The translations under genes were made by a program, and so were the position numbers. Under the pieces are notes generated by a model. It searched no databases, was not told the DNA's origin, and saw only the letters and a program-made list of their open reading frames with translations. Positions 14,516-22,680 of a DNA stretch of 64,000 bases are shown piece by piece. This DNA is from Georgenia satyanarayanai (lineage in GTDB: Bacteria; Actinomycetota; Actinomycetes; Actinomycetales; Actinomycetaceae), in the NCBI RefSeq assembly GCF_900116375.1, contig NZ_UETB01000004.1, forward strand, positions 1 to 64,000, written 5' to 3'. Numbering within the stretch: position 1 is the stretch's first letter; every line of letters begins with the position of its first letter.

Positions 14516-16129
14516 ATGCGGACATTGTCCTTCACCCGCCCTCGCCGGGCGGTCGGCCTCACGGCCGCTGTCCTCGCCGGGGCACTCGCCCTCACCGCCT
14601 GCGGTGGCGGCGACGCCGACGAGCCGGACACCGGCGCGACCGGGTCCGGGACCACCCCGGCCGGTGAGGTCGACCCCGACGCCATCATCGAGGCGGGCAT
14701 CTCGTACCCCCTCAGCGGCGGCTTCGACCCGATGACGACCTCCGGCGCGGTCACCGTGGCGGCCAACTGGCACACCCTCGAGGGCCTCACCGAGCTCGAC
14801 CCGGTGACCCGTGAGGTCTACGCCGCCCTCGGTGCCGAGCTGCCCGAGCAGATCGACGACACGACGTGGCAGGTGACGCTGCGCGACGGCGCCGTCTTCC
14901 ACAACGGTGACCCCGTCACCACCGACGACGTCGTCTACAGCTTCGAGCGCGTGATGGACCCGGCGAACAACTCGCTGTACGTCTCCTTCATCGACTTCAT
15001 CGAGTCGGTCGAGGCCGTGGACGAGACCATGGTCCAGATCAACCTCGAGCACCCCTTCAGCCTCACCCCCGAGCGCCTGTCGGTCGTCAAGATCGTCCCG
15101 CAGGCGGTCGTCGAGGCCGACTACGAGGCGTTCAACGCCCTTCCCACGGGCACCGGCCCCTACGTCCTCACCTCCGCCACCCCGGACGACGCGATCACCT
15201 TCGAGCGCTTCGAGGACTACACCGGTCCGCGTCCGGCCCAGGCGGCCGGGATGAACTGGAACCTCCTCGCCGACGCCGCCGCCCGCGTCACCGCGATGAG
15301 CTCGGGCACCGTCCACGCCATCGAGGACGTCCCCTACATCGACGTGCCGGCCCTCGAGGGGCAGGTCGACGTCGAGTCGGTCCAGTCCTTCGGCCTGCTC
15401 TTCATGATGTTCAACACCGACCTCGAGCCCTTCGACGACGTCCGCGTGCGCCAGGCCTTCCACCACGCGCTGGACCTCGACTCGATCATCGAGACCGGCA
15501 TGCTCGGCAACGCCACCGCCGCGACGAGCTTCCTGCCCGAGGACCACCCGAACTACACCGAGGCCGAGACGGTCTACTCCTACGACCCGGAGCGCGCCCA
15601 GGAGCTGCTCGCCGAGGCGGGCGTGGAGTCCCTCGCCGTCACGCTGCTCACGACGGACACCGGCTGGGTGGCCGACGTCGCCCCGCTGATCAAGGAGGAC
15701 CTCGACGCCGTCGGGATCAACACCACCCTCGACATCGGCCAGTCCGGTGGTCAGTACACCAAGGTGGACAACGGCGAGCTCGAGGTCATGGTCGCCCCCG
15801 GTGACCCCTCCGTCTTCGGCAACGACCCCGACCTCCTCATGCGCTGGTGGTTCGGTGACAACGTGTGGCCCCAGGACCGCTACCGCTGGGACGACACCCC
15901 CGAGTACGCCGAGCTGACCGCGATCCTCGACGAGGCCGTGCGCACCGAGGGCGAGGAGCAGCAGCAACTGTGGAACCAGGCCTTCGACCTCATCGCGGAG
16001 CAGGCCGTCCTCTACCCGCTGTTCCACCGTCAGCTGCCCACCGCGTGGAGCAGCGAGGACCTCGTCGGCTTCGCCCCCGTGCCGCTGACCGGGCTCTCCT
16101 TCCTCGACGTCGGCGTCGTCGCCGAGTGA
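14516..16129 (+). CDS. ABC transporter solute-binding lipoprotein, family 5 (sialic-acid cluster)
   Basis: A 537-residue family-5 binding protein. The signal peptide ends in ALALTAC, giving a lipobox with the acylated Cys near residue 29, followed by a Gly/Asp-rich linker. Typical features are SYPLSGGFDPMTTSGAV, the VTLRDGAVFHNGDPVTTDDV segment and a C-terminal LYPLFHRQLPTAWS. It is the first gene of an operon that continues into permeases, ATPases, a NanA-like lyase, a ROK kinase and NanE. SBP-5 importers of this layout (SatABCD-like) import sialic acid in some bacteria, so N-acetylneuraminate or a relative is the likely ligand. AGGAG stands five bases before the ATG. A strong hairpin follows the stop codon. 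Confidence 0.85.
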   Translation: MRTLSFTRPRRAVGLTAAVLAGALALTACGGGDADEPDTGATGSGTTPAGEVDPDAIIEAGISYPLSGGFDPMTTSGAVTVAANWHTLEGLTELDPVTREVYAALGAELPEQIDDTTWQVTLRDGAVFHNGDPVTTDDVVYSFERVMDPANNSLYVSFIDFIESVEAVDETMVQINLEHPFSLTPERLSVVKIVPQAVVEADYEAFNALPTGTGPYVLTSATPDDAITFERFEDYTGPRPAQAAGMNWNLLADAAARVTAMSSGTVHAIEDVPYIDVPALEGQVDVESVQSFGLLFMMFNTDLEPFDDVRVRQAFHHALDLDSIIETGMLGNATAATSFLPEDHPNYTEAETVYSYDPERAQELLAEAGVESLAVTLLTTDTGWVADVAPLIKEDLDAVGINTTLDIGQSGGQYTKVDNGELEVMVAPGDPSVFGNDPDLLMRWWFGDNVWPQDRYRWDDTPEYAELTAILDEAVRTEGEEQQQLWNQAFDLIAEQAVLYPLFHRQLPTAWSSEDLVGFAPVPLTGLSFLDVGVVAE

Positions 16130-16133
16130 TCAC

Positions 16134-16169
16134 CCGGTGCGGCGGCCGGCACCCCGGCCGCCGCACCGG
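16134..16169 (+). terminator. Perfect 16-bp intra-operon hairpin after the binding-protein gene
   Basis: The arms CCGGTGCGGCGGCCGG (16134-16149) and CCGGCCGCCGCACCGG (16154-16169) are perfectly complementary around a CACC loop. It starts four bases after the SBP stop and ends 28 bases before the permease GTG. With no T-run, it more likely protects the SBP mRNA from 3' decay or causes partial termination, so that binding protein is made in excess over permease. Confidence 0.7.
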
Positions 16170-16197
16170 TCCCACCCCTACCTAAGGAGCCCAGAGC

Positions 16198-17154
16198 GTG
16201 ACCGCACTGCTGCGCCTGACGGGTCGGCGCCTCCTCCAGCTGCCCGTGATGATCCTGGGCATCACCCTGCTCGTCTTCGTCGTGATGTCCTTCTCCCCGG
16301 TCGACCCCGCCATCAACGCCCTCGGCGAGGGCGCCTCCGTCGAGGCACGCGAGGCCTACCGGGAGGCCAACGGCCTCGACGAGCCGCTGTGGACGCGCTA
16401 CCTGCTGTTCCTCGGGGGTCTGCTCCAGGGTGACTTCGGCACCTACAGCGCCCGTCAGGTCCCGGTCGTCGACGAGATCGTCCGGGCCTTCCCGATCACC
16501 CTCCAGCTGACGTTCCTGGGCCTGTCGATCGGCATCCTCGCCGCCTTCGTCCTCGGCGTCGTCGCCGCCCTCTACCGTGACCGCTGGCCCGACCAGGCCA
16601 TCCGGCTCGTCTCGATCGTCTCGCTGGCCACGCCCTCCTTCTGGCTGGCCGTCCTCCTCATCCAGGTGTTCACCCTCGGCCTGGGGTGGCTGCCCGGCTC
16701 CGGGCCGCTGCCGACCTTCCCCGAGGACCCCGGCGGCTACCTCGCGCGGATGGCGCTGCCCGCCTTCGCCGTCGGCCTGCCGCTGTCCGGCTCGCTCACC
16801 CGCGTGGTGCGCACCGCCGTCGTCGAGGAGCTCGACAAGGACTACGTGCGCACCGCGATCGGCGGCGGCGTCAGCCGGGTCGAGGTCGTGGCCCGCAACG
16901 TCCTGCGCAACGCCCTCATCACCCCGATCACCGTCCTCGGCCTGCGCATCGGCTACGCGATGGGCGGCGCCGTGGTCATCGAGGTCATCTTCGCGCTGCC
17001 CGGCATGGGCACGCTCATCCTCTCCGGCGTCACGGCCAACGAGCCGAACATCGTCCAGGGCGTGACCCTGACCGTGGCGCTCGCCTTCGTCATCATCAAC
17101 ATCGTGGTCGACATGCTCTACCTGCTCGTCAACCCGCGGATCAGGACGGTGTGA
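16198..17154 (+). CDS. ABC transporter permease, DppB type (sialic-acid cluster)
   Basis: A 318-residue DppB-class permease. The first membrane segment lies at about residues 12-32 (VMILGITLLVFVVMSFSPVD), then a periplasmic loop with EANGLDEPLWTRYLLFLGGL, and five further hydrophobic segments. The EAA loop is visible around KDYVRTAIGGGVSRVEVVARN. GTG 16198 has AAGGAG about ten bases upstream. The stop overlaps the start of the next gene (GTGA). It should pair with the permease half of the fused protein that follows. Confidence 0.87.
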   Translation: MTALLRLTGRRLLQLPVMILGITLLVFVVMSFSPVDPAINALGEGASVEAREAYREANGLDEPLWTRYLLFLGGLLQGDFGTYSARQVPVVDEIVRAFPITLQLTFLGLSIGILAAFVLGVVAALYRDRWPDQAIRLVSIVSLATPSFWLAVLLIQVFTLGLGWLPGSGPLPTFPEDPGGYLARMALPAFAVGLPLSGSLTRVVRTAVVEELDKDYVRTAIGGGVSRVEVVARNVLRNALITPITVLGLRIGYAMGGAVVIEVIFALPGMGTLILSGVTANEPNIVQGVTLTVALAFVIINIVVDMLYLLVNPRIRTV

Positions 17155-19130
17155 CCGTGCGACGCAAGCTCACCGAACGTCTCTCCACGCCCGGCCTGCG
17201 GCTCGGCTCCCTGCCCCTGGGTGCCAAGGTCTCCCTCGGCGTCGTCCTCCTCGTCGCCCTCGCGGCCGTGCTCGCCCCGCTCGTGGCCACCCACGGCCCG
17301 CTCGCCAGCGGCGCGCCGGTCCAGCCGCCCAGCGGTGAGAACTGGTTCGGCACCGACCGCCAGGGCCGCGACATCTTCTCCCGCGTCGTCCACGGTGCCC
17401 GCTACTCCCTCGTCATCGGCCTCGGCGCCACCCTCGTGGCACTCGCCGCCGCCGCCCTCTTCGGCTCCATCGCGGCGACGGCGGGCAAGAAGGTCTGCGA
17501 GGTCATCATGCGGGTCATGGACATCATCATGTCCTTCCCCGGCATCGCCCTCGCCGCCGTCTTCGTCAGTGTGCTCGGCCGCTCGCTGCCGGTGCTCGTC
17601 CTGACGATCGCCTTCCTCTACACCCCGCAGCTCACCCGCGTGGTCCGCGCCAACGTGCTGGCCGCCTACGGGGAGGACTACGTCGCCGCGACGAAGGTCA
17701 TGGGCGCCTCGACGCCGTGGATCGTCGTCAAGCACGTCGCCCGGAACACCATCGCGCCGGTCATGGTCTTCGCGACCGTCCTCGTCGCGGACGCGATCAT
17801 CTTCGAGGCCTCGCTGTCCTTCATCCAGGCCGGCGTCCCGGACCCGGACCCCTCGTGGGGCAACATCATCGCCGCCGGCCGCGACCTCGTCATGAGCGGC
17901 TACTGGTGGGCGACGTTCTTCCCGGGCCTGGCGATCATGATCACCGTCCTGTGCCTCAACATCTTCTCCGAGGGCCTCACCGACGCGATGGTCGCGCCCA
18001 GGCCGGCCGGCAAGGGCCTCACCGCGCGCGACGAGGTCGTCGCCCCGGCCCGCGCCGCGGCCGCGACCCACGCCCCGGCGTCCGGCACCTCCCTGGAGGA
18101 CCACCTCGCCCAGCTCCGCGAGGTCGAGCTCGCCCGCGGCGACCGTCTCGTCTACGACCGCGACGAGCCGCCGCTGCTCGAGGTCCGCAACCTGTGCATC
18201 CGCTTCCCCGAGCGCCACGGCGACGTCAACATCGTCGACAACGTCTCGTTCACGGTCCGCCCGGGGGAGACGATGGCCCTGGTCGGCGAGTCCGGCTGCG
18301 GCAAGTCGATCACCGGCCTGACGATCATGGGCCTCATCGACCGCGCCGCCGAGGTCAGCGGCGAGATCCTCTACAAGGGCCGCGACCTCCTGGCGATGTC
18401 GCCCAAGGAGCGGGCCGCGCTGCGCGGCCACCACGTCGCGATGGTCTACCAGGACGCCCTGAGCTCGCTCAACCCCTCGATGCTCATCCGCACCCAGATG
18501 AAGCAGCTGACCAGGCGCGGGGGGACGCGGACCGCGGAGGAGCTGCTCGAGCTCGTCGGCCTGGACCCCGAGCGCACCCTGGGCAGCTACCCGCACGAGC
18601 TCTCCGGCGGCCAGCGCCAGCGCGTGCTCATCGCCATGGCGCTCACCCGCGACCCGAGCCTCATCATCGCCGACGAGCCCACCACGGCCCTGGACGTCAC
18701 CGTGCAGGCCCAGGTCATCGACCTGCTCAACGAGCTGCGCGAGAAGCTCGGCTTCGCGATGGTCTTCATCAGCCACGACCTCGCGCTCGTCGCCGAGCTC
18801 GCCCACCGCGTCACCGTCATGTACGCCGGCCAGGTCGTCGAGCAGGCCCCCACGCGGGACCTGCTCACCGAGCCGGTCCACGAGTACACCCGAGGTCTCC
18901 TCGGGGCGGTGCTGTCGATCGAGTCCGGTGCCGACCGCCTCCACCAGGTGCCCGGCACGGTGCCCTCCCCGCGGGACTTCCCCACGGGCGACCGGTTCGC
19001 GCCGCGGTCCTCACGACCGGACGTCGGCCTGGACCAGACGCCCGTGCTGCGCCGCATCGAGGGCACCGAGCACTACTACGCCGCGCACGTCGACGACGCG
19101 CCGGTCCTCGCGACGGGAGCCCTGCGATGA
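17151..19130 (+). CDS. Fused ABC permease (DppC-like) and ATPase (DppD-like)
   Basis: A 659-residue natural fusion. Residues 1-285 are a DppC-class permease: a first membrane segment at about 27-47, GTDRQGRDIFSRVVHGAR at 67-84, the EAA loop EDYVAATKVMGASTPWIVVK at about 175-194, and PDPSWGNIIAAGRDL. After a charged linker (about 286-340) comes an ATPase domain with Walker A GESGCGKS (379-386), signature LSGGQRQR and Walker B SLIIADEP. No stop or frameshift is visible between the halves. GTG 17151 overlaps the previous stop as GTGA; GTG 17157 is an alternative with wider spacing from AGGA. The second ATPase is the next gene, so the complex would have two different nucleotide-binding subunits, one tethered to the membrane. 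Confidence 0.88.
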   Translation: MTVRRKLTERLSTPGLRLGSLPLGAKVSLGVVLLVALAAVLAPLVATHGPLASGAPVQPPSGENWFGTDRQGRDIFSRVVHGARYSLVIGLGATLVALAAAALFGSIAATAGKKVCEVIMRVMDIIMSFPGIALAAVFVSVLGRSLPVLVLTIAFLYTPQLTRVVRANVLAAYGEDYVAATKVMGASTPWIVVKHVARNTIAPVMVFATVLVADAIIFEASLSFIQAGVPDPDPSWGNIIAAGRDLVMSGYWWATFFPGLAIMITVLCLNIFSEGLTDAMVAPRPAGKGLTARDEVVAPARAAAATHAPASGTSLEDHLAQLREVELARGDRLVYDRDEPPLLEVRNLCIRFPERHGDVNIVDNVSFTVRPGETMALVGESGCGKSITGLTIMGLIDRAAEVSGEILYKGRDLLAMSPKERAALRGHHVAMVYQDALSSLNPSMLIRTQMKQLTRRGGTRTAEELLELVGLDPERTLGSYPHELSGGQRQRVLIAMALTRDPSLIIADEPTTALDVTVQAQVIDLLNELREKLGFAMVFISHDLALVAELAHRVTVMYAGQVVEQAPTRDLLTEPVHEYTRGLLGAVLSIESGADRLHQVPGTVPSPRDFPTGDRFAPRSSRPDVGLDQTPVLRRIEGTEHYYAAHVDDAPVLATGALR

Positions 19131-19930
19131 GCCAGACCACCACGCCGGTCATCGAGCTGCGCGACGTCCGCGTCGTGTACTCCGCGCGCACCGGCACCCT
19201 CTTCACGCCCGTCGAGGTCAACGCCGTCGACGGCGTGAGCCTGAGCGTCATGCCCGGCCGCACCCTCGGAATCGTCGGGGAGTCGGGCAGCGGGAAGACG
19301 ACGACGGCGCGCATCCTCCTCGGGCTCGAGCAGCCCACCTCCGGTGAGGTGTGGTTCAAGGGCCACCTCACGGGCAGGCGCAACGCCCGCCAGCGCAAGG
19401 ACATCGGCCGGGTCGTGTCCGCCGTCTTCCAGGACCCCGCGACGGCGCTCAACCCGCGCATGGTCATCCGCGACGCGCTGCGCGACCCGCTCGACGTCCA
19501 CGGCATCGGCAGCGGCACGGAACGGGCAGCGAAGGTCCGCGAGCTCATCGAGCTCGTCGGGCTGCCCGCCTCGGCCCTCGACATGCTGCCCACCCAGCTG
19601 TCCGGCGGGCAGCGCCAGCGCGTGGCCATCGCCCGCGCCCTCGTCCTGGACCCGGACGTCATCGTCGCGGACGAGCCCACCTCGGCGCTGGACGTCTCGG
19701 TGCGCGCCCAGATCCTCAACCTGCTCGCCGACATCAAGTCCGAGCTGGGCCTGGCGATGGTCTTCATCTCCCACGACATCCAGACGGTGCGGTACGTGTC
19801 GGACGACATCGCCGTCATGAACCGCGGCCGGCTCGTCGAGCTGGGCCCCGCGGAGGAGGTCTTCACCAACCCGGAGGACGCGTACACGCGGACCCTGCTC
19901 GGCGCCGCGCCGTCCCTCCTGGCGGGGTGA
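19127..19930 (+). CDS. ABC transporter ATPase, DppF type (sialic-acid cluster)
   Basis: A 267-residue ATP-binding subunit. Walker A is GESGSGKT (about residues 49-56), the signature LSGGQRQRVAIARAL and Walker B DVIVADEP followed by TSALDVS; the switch histidine is in FISHDIQTV. It is shorter than most DppF proteins because it stops soon after the switch region, without the usual Cys-containing oligopeptide-transporter C-terminal extension. The ATG overlaps the stop of the fused protein in ATGA. It would form the ATPase pair with the domain fused to the permease. About 80 bases without a gene follow before the lyase. Confidence 0.88.
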   Translation: MSQTTTPVIELRDVRVVYSARTGTLFTPVEVNAVDGVSLSVMPGRTLGIVGESGSGKTTTARILLGLEQPTSGEVWFKGHLTGRRNARQRKDIGRVVSAVFQDPATALNPRMVIRDALRDPLDVHGIGSGTERAAKVRELIELVGLPASALDMLPTQLSGGQRQRVAIARALVLDPDVIVADEPTSALDVSVRAQILNLLADIKSELGLAMVFISHDIQTVRYVSDDIAVMNRGRLVELGPAEEVFTNPEDAYTRTLLGAAPSLLAG

Positions 19931-20008
19931 GCGGCCGTCCCCACCACCACTCGCACGACAGTTCAGCCACACCCGGCGGCACCGCGCCGCACCCGAATGG
20001 AGCTCTCC

Positions 20009-20935
20009 GTGACCACCACCCGCTTCCGCGGCGTCATCCCCCCTGTCATCACCCCGCTCACCGCCGAGGGCGAGGTCGACACCACGACCCTCAGGTCGGT
20101 CGTCGAGCACCTCGTCAGCGAGGGCGTCGACGGCGTCTTCGCCCTCGGCTCCACCGGTGAGGTCGCCTACCTCGACGACGCGCAGCGCGACGTCGTCGTC
20201 CGCACCGTCGTCACCGCCGTCGCGGGCCGCGTGCCCGTGCTCGTCGGGGCCATCGACACGACGAGCGGGCGCGTGGCGCAGGCCGCCCGCCGGGCCGCCG
20301 AGGCCGGCGCCGACGCGATCGTCGCCACCGCCCCGCTCTACGCCATCAACGACCTGGCGGAGATCGAGCGCCACTTCCGTGCCGTCGCCGCGGCCACCGA
20401 GCTGCCGCTGTTCGCCTACGACATCCCGGTGCGCGTGCGGACCAAGCTCCCCGCGGACCTGCTCGTGCGCCTGGGCACCGACGGCGTCCTCGCCGGCGTC
20501 AAGGACTCCTCGGGCGACGACGTCGGCTTCCGCCGCCTCGTGGCCGCCAACGTGGCCGCGGGCCGCCCGCTCGCCGTCCTCACCGGCCACGAGGTCGTCG
20601 TCGACGGCATGCTCCTGCTCGGCGCCGACGGCGTGGTCCCCGGTCTCGGCAACGTCGACCCGGGCGGCTACGCGCGCCTGTGGCAGGCCGCGCAGGCCGG
20701 CGACTGGACCCGTGCCCGGGAGGAGCAGGACCGCATCGCCGCGCTCTTCGAGATCGTCTTCCAGGCGCAGGGCCGCTCCGGTGACGCGTCCGGTGTCGGC
20801 GCCTTCAAGACGGCCATGCACCACCTCGGTCTCATCCCCGGCGCGACGATGGCCTTCCCGGTCGAGCCGCTGGACGACGCGACCGCGGCGCGCATCGCCG
20901 CGATCGTCGACGCCACCATGCCCGCCCGCGTCTGA
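20009..20935 (+). CDS. nanA: DHDPS/NAL-family lyase, probable N-acetylneuraminate lyase
   Basis: A 308-residue class I aldolase of the dihydrodipicolinate synthase/N-acetylneuraminate lyase family. Visible active-site elements are GSTGE (47-51), Tyr137 in LFAYDIP and the Schiff-base Lys165 in GVKDSSGD. NanA splits sialic acid to N-acetylmannosamine and pyruvate. The NAL assignment rests on the next genes being a ROK kinase and NanE; from sequence alone other DHDPS-family aldolases, such as a keto-deoxy-sugar-acid aldolase, remain possible. GTG 20009 is preferred over ATG 19997 because GGAG (19999-20002) is six bases upstream of the GTG, while the ATG has no ribosome site. Confidence 0.8.
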   Translation: MTTTRFRGVIPPVITPLTAEGEVDTTTLRSVVEHLVSEGVDGVFALGSTGEVAYLDDAQRDVVVRTVVTAVAGRVPVLVGAIDTTSGRVAQAARRAAEAGADAIVATAPLYAINDLAEIERHFRAVAAATELPLFAYDIPVRVRTKLPADLLVRLGTDGVLAGVKDSSGDDVGFRRLVAANVAAGRPLAVLTGHEVVVDGMLLLGADGVVPGLGNVDPGGYARLWQAAQAGDWTRAREEQDRIAALFEIVFQAQGRSGDASGVGAFKTAMHHLGLIPGATMAFPVEPLDDATAARIAAIVDATMPARV

Positions 20936-20996
20936 CCGCTACCCTTCCCGCCGAGCGCCGGATCTCTCACCGGCATCCCTACGGAGAGGACCACAC

Positions 20997-21983
20997 GTGA
21001 GCGACGTCGTCGTCGGGGTCGACCTCGGAGGAACGAAGACCGCGGCCGCGCTGGTGGGCGCGGACGGGGCCGTGGGCCCGGTCCGGTCCGTGCCCACCCC
21101 CGCCACCGCGGGACCGGACGCGGTGCTCGACGCCGTCGCCGCCCTCGTGCGTGACGTCGTCGCCCACGGCGGCACGCTCACCGCCGCCGACGGCACGACG
21201 ACGGATGTCACCTCGCCCGTCGCCGTGGCCGGCCTCGGCGTCGGGACCGCCGGCGTCGTCGACACGACGACGGGCACGATCCTCTCGGCCACCGACGCCG
21301 TCCGCGGGTGGGCCGGCACCGACGTCCGCGGCGGGCTGCGCGCCCGGCTGGGGGAGGTCCTGGGTGACGGGCCGGTCACGGTGGAGAACGACGTCGACGC
21401 GCACGCCGGCGGCGAGGTGTGGCTCGGTGCCGCGGCCGGCGGGGACAGCGCCCTCATGGTCGCCGTCGGGACCGGCGTGGGGGCGAGCGTCGTGCTGGGC
21501 GGCCGGCCGCTGCGGGGCGCCCACCACGTGGCCGGGGAGATGGGTCACCAGCCCAGCCCCGACGCCGCGGGCCTGCGCTGTGGCTGCGGGCGCCCCGGCC
21601 ACCTCGAGGCCATCGGCTCCGGACCGGCCCTGTACCGCCACTACCTGCGCCTGGGCGGGGACGTGGCCGTCGCGGACACCCGTGAGGTGTGCGCCCGGGC
21701 GGCCACCGGGGACGAGGTCGCCGAGCGGGCCGTGCGCGAGTCCGCCCGCGCCGTCGGCCGCTGCATCGCCGGCGTCGTCACCGTGCTGGACCCGGCGGCC
21801 GTCGTCGTCGGTGGCGGCATGAGCCAGGCCGGCCCGCTGTGGTGGGAGCCCATGGTCACCGCCCTGCGCGCGGAGCTCATCGAGCCCCTCGCCGACATCC
21901 CCGTCCGCCCGTCCGCGCTGGGGCCGGTGGCCGCCGTCCTCGGCGCCGCCCGCACCGCGCTCGCCGGGCGCGACCGACCGTAA
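20997..21983 (+). CDS. nanK: ROK-family kinase, probable N-acetylmannosamine kinase
   Basis: A 328-residue ROK-family sugar kinase. The ATP-binding motif is VDLGGTKTAAALV (from residue 8), the catalytic Asp is in VENDVDAHAGGE, and a zinc-binding segment reads LRCGCGRPGHLEA. In that segment the usual third cysteine (CxCGxxGC) is His, so zinc binding may use a different ligand. NanK phosphorylates ManNAc at C6, linking the NanA and NanE steps; the neighbours on both sides support this. GTG 20997 follows GGAGAGGA at 20983-20990. It has no DNA-binding domain, so it is a kinase rather than a ROK repressor. Confidence 0.82.
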   Translation: MSDVVVGVDLGGTKTAAALVGADGAVGPVRSVPTPATAGPDAVLDAVAALVRDVVAHGGTLTAADGTTTDVTSPVAVAGLGVGTAGVVDTTTGTILSATDAVRGWAGTDVRGGLRARLGEVLGDGPVTVENDVDAHAGGEVWLGAAAGGDSALMVAVGTGVGASVVLGGRPLRGAHHVAGEMGHQPSPDAAGLRCGCGRPGHLEAIGSGPALYRHYLRLGGDVAVADTREVCARAATGDEVAERAVRESARAVGRCIAGVVTVLDPAAVVVGGGMSQAGPLWWEPMVTALRAELIEPLADIPVRPSALGPVAAVLGAARTALAGRDRP

Positions 21984-21993
21984 GGAACCCCGC

Positions 21994-22680
21994 ATGTCAC
22001 CGATCCTCGAGCGCCTGCGCGGGCGGCTCATCGTCTCCTGCCAGGCCTACCCGGGCGAGCCCCTGCGCGTGCCGGAGGTCATGCAGCGCATGGCCCAGGC
22101 GGTCGTCGCCGGGGGAGCGGCCGGGCTGCGCGCCCAGGGCCTGGAGGACATCCGGCTCATCGCCGCCTCCACCGACGTCCCCCTCACCGGCCTGTGGAAG
22201 GACGGGGAGGACGACGTCTTCATCACCCCCACCCTCGAGCACGCCATCGCGGTGGCCGACGCCGGGGCGGACATCGTCGCGCTCGACGGGACCCGCCGGC
22301 CCCGCCCCGACGGGCGCACCCTCGCCGAGACGATCGCCGGCCTGCGCGCGCACGCCGACGTCCTCGTCATGGCCGACTGCGGCAGCCTCGACGACGCGCT
22401 GGCCGCGGAGGACGCCGGCGCCGACGTCGTGGGCACCACGCTGGCCGGCTACAGCGGCGAGCGGGAGAAGACCGACGGCCCGGACGTCGCGCTCATCGAC
22501 CAGCTGGTCGCCCGCTGCCGGCGACCAGTCGTCGTCGAGGGGCGCGTCCACACCCCCGCCCAGGCCGCGGACGCGATCGACCGCGGCGCCTTCGCCGTCG
22601 TCGTCGGCACGGCGATCACCCACCCGACGACGATCACCAGCTGGTTCGACGCCGCCGTGACCGGACGCGCCCGTCGCTAG
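21994..22680 (+). CDS. nanE: N-acetylmannosamine-6-phosphate 2-epimerase
   Basis: A 228-residue TIM-barrel NanE. Family motifs are RLIVSCQAYPGEPL near the N-terminus, Lys69 in GLWKDG, IVALDGTRRPRPDG, VMADCGS, DVVGTTLAGY and VVVEGRVHTPAQA with the catalytic Glu. It turns ManNAc-6-P into GlcNAc-6-P. This is the most specific marker for sialic-acid catabolism in the cluster. The next steps, NagA and NagB, are not in the operon; nagB is at 24981 and nagA was not found in the window. The stop shares the palindrome CTAG with the stop of the convergent DUF1206 gene, leaving no room for a terminator between them. Confidence 0.9.
   Translation: MSPILERLRGRLIVSCQAYPGEPLRVPEVMQRMAQAVVAGGAAGLRAQGLEDIRLIAASTDVPLTGLWKDGEDDVFITPTLEHAIAVADAGADIVALDGTRRPRPDGRTLAETIAGLRAHADVLVMADCGSLDDALAAEDAGADVVGTTLAGYSGEREKTDGPDVALIDQLVARCRRPVVVEGRVHTPAQAADAIDRGAFAVVVGTAITHPTTITSWFDAAVTGRARR

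Noticed and set aside
16134-16169. Hairpin as a true operon terminator
   Set aside because: There is no T-run and the permease gene follows with its own ribosome site and no visible promoter, so complete termination would silence the operon.
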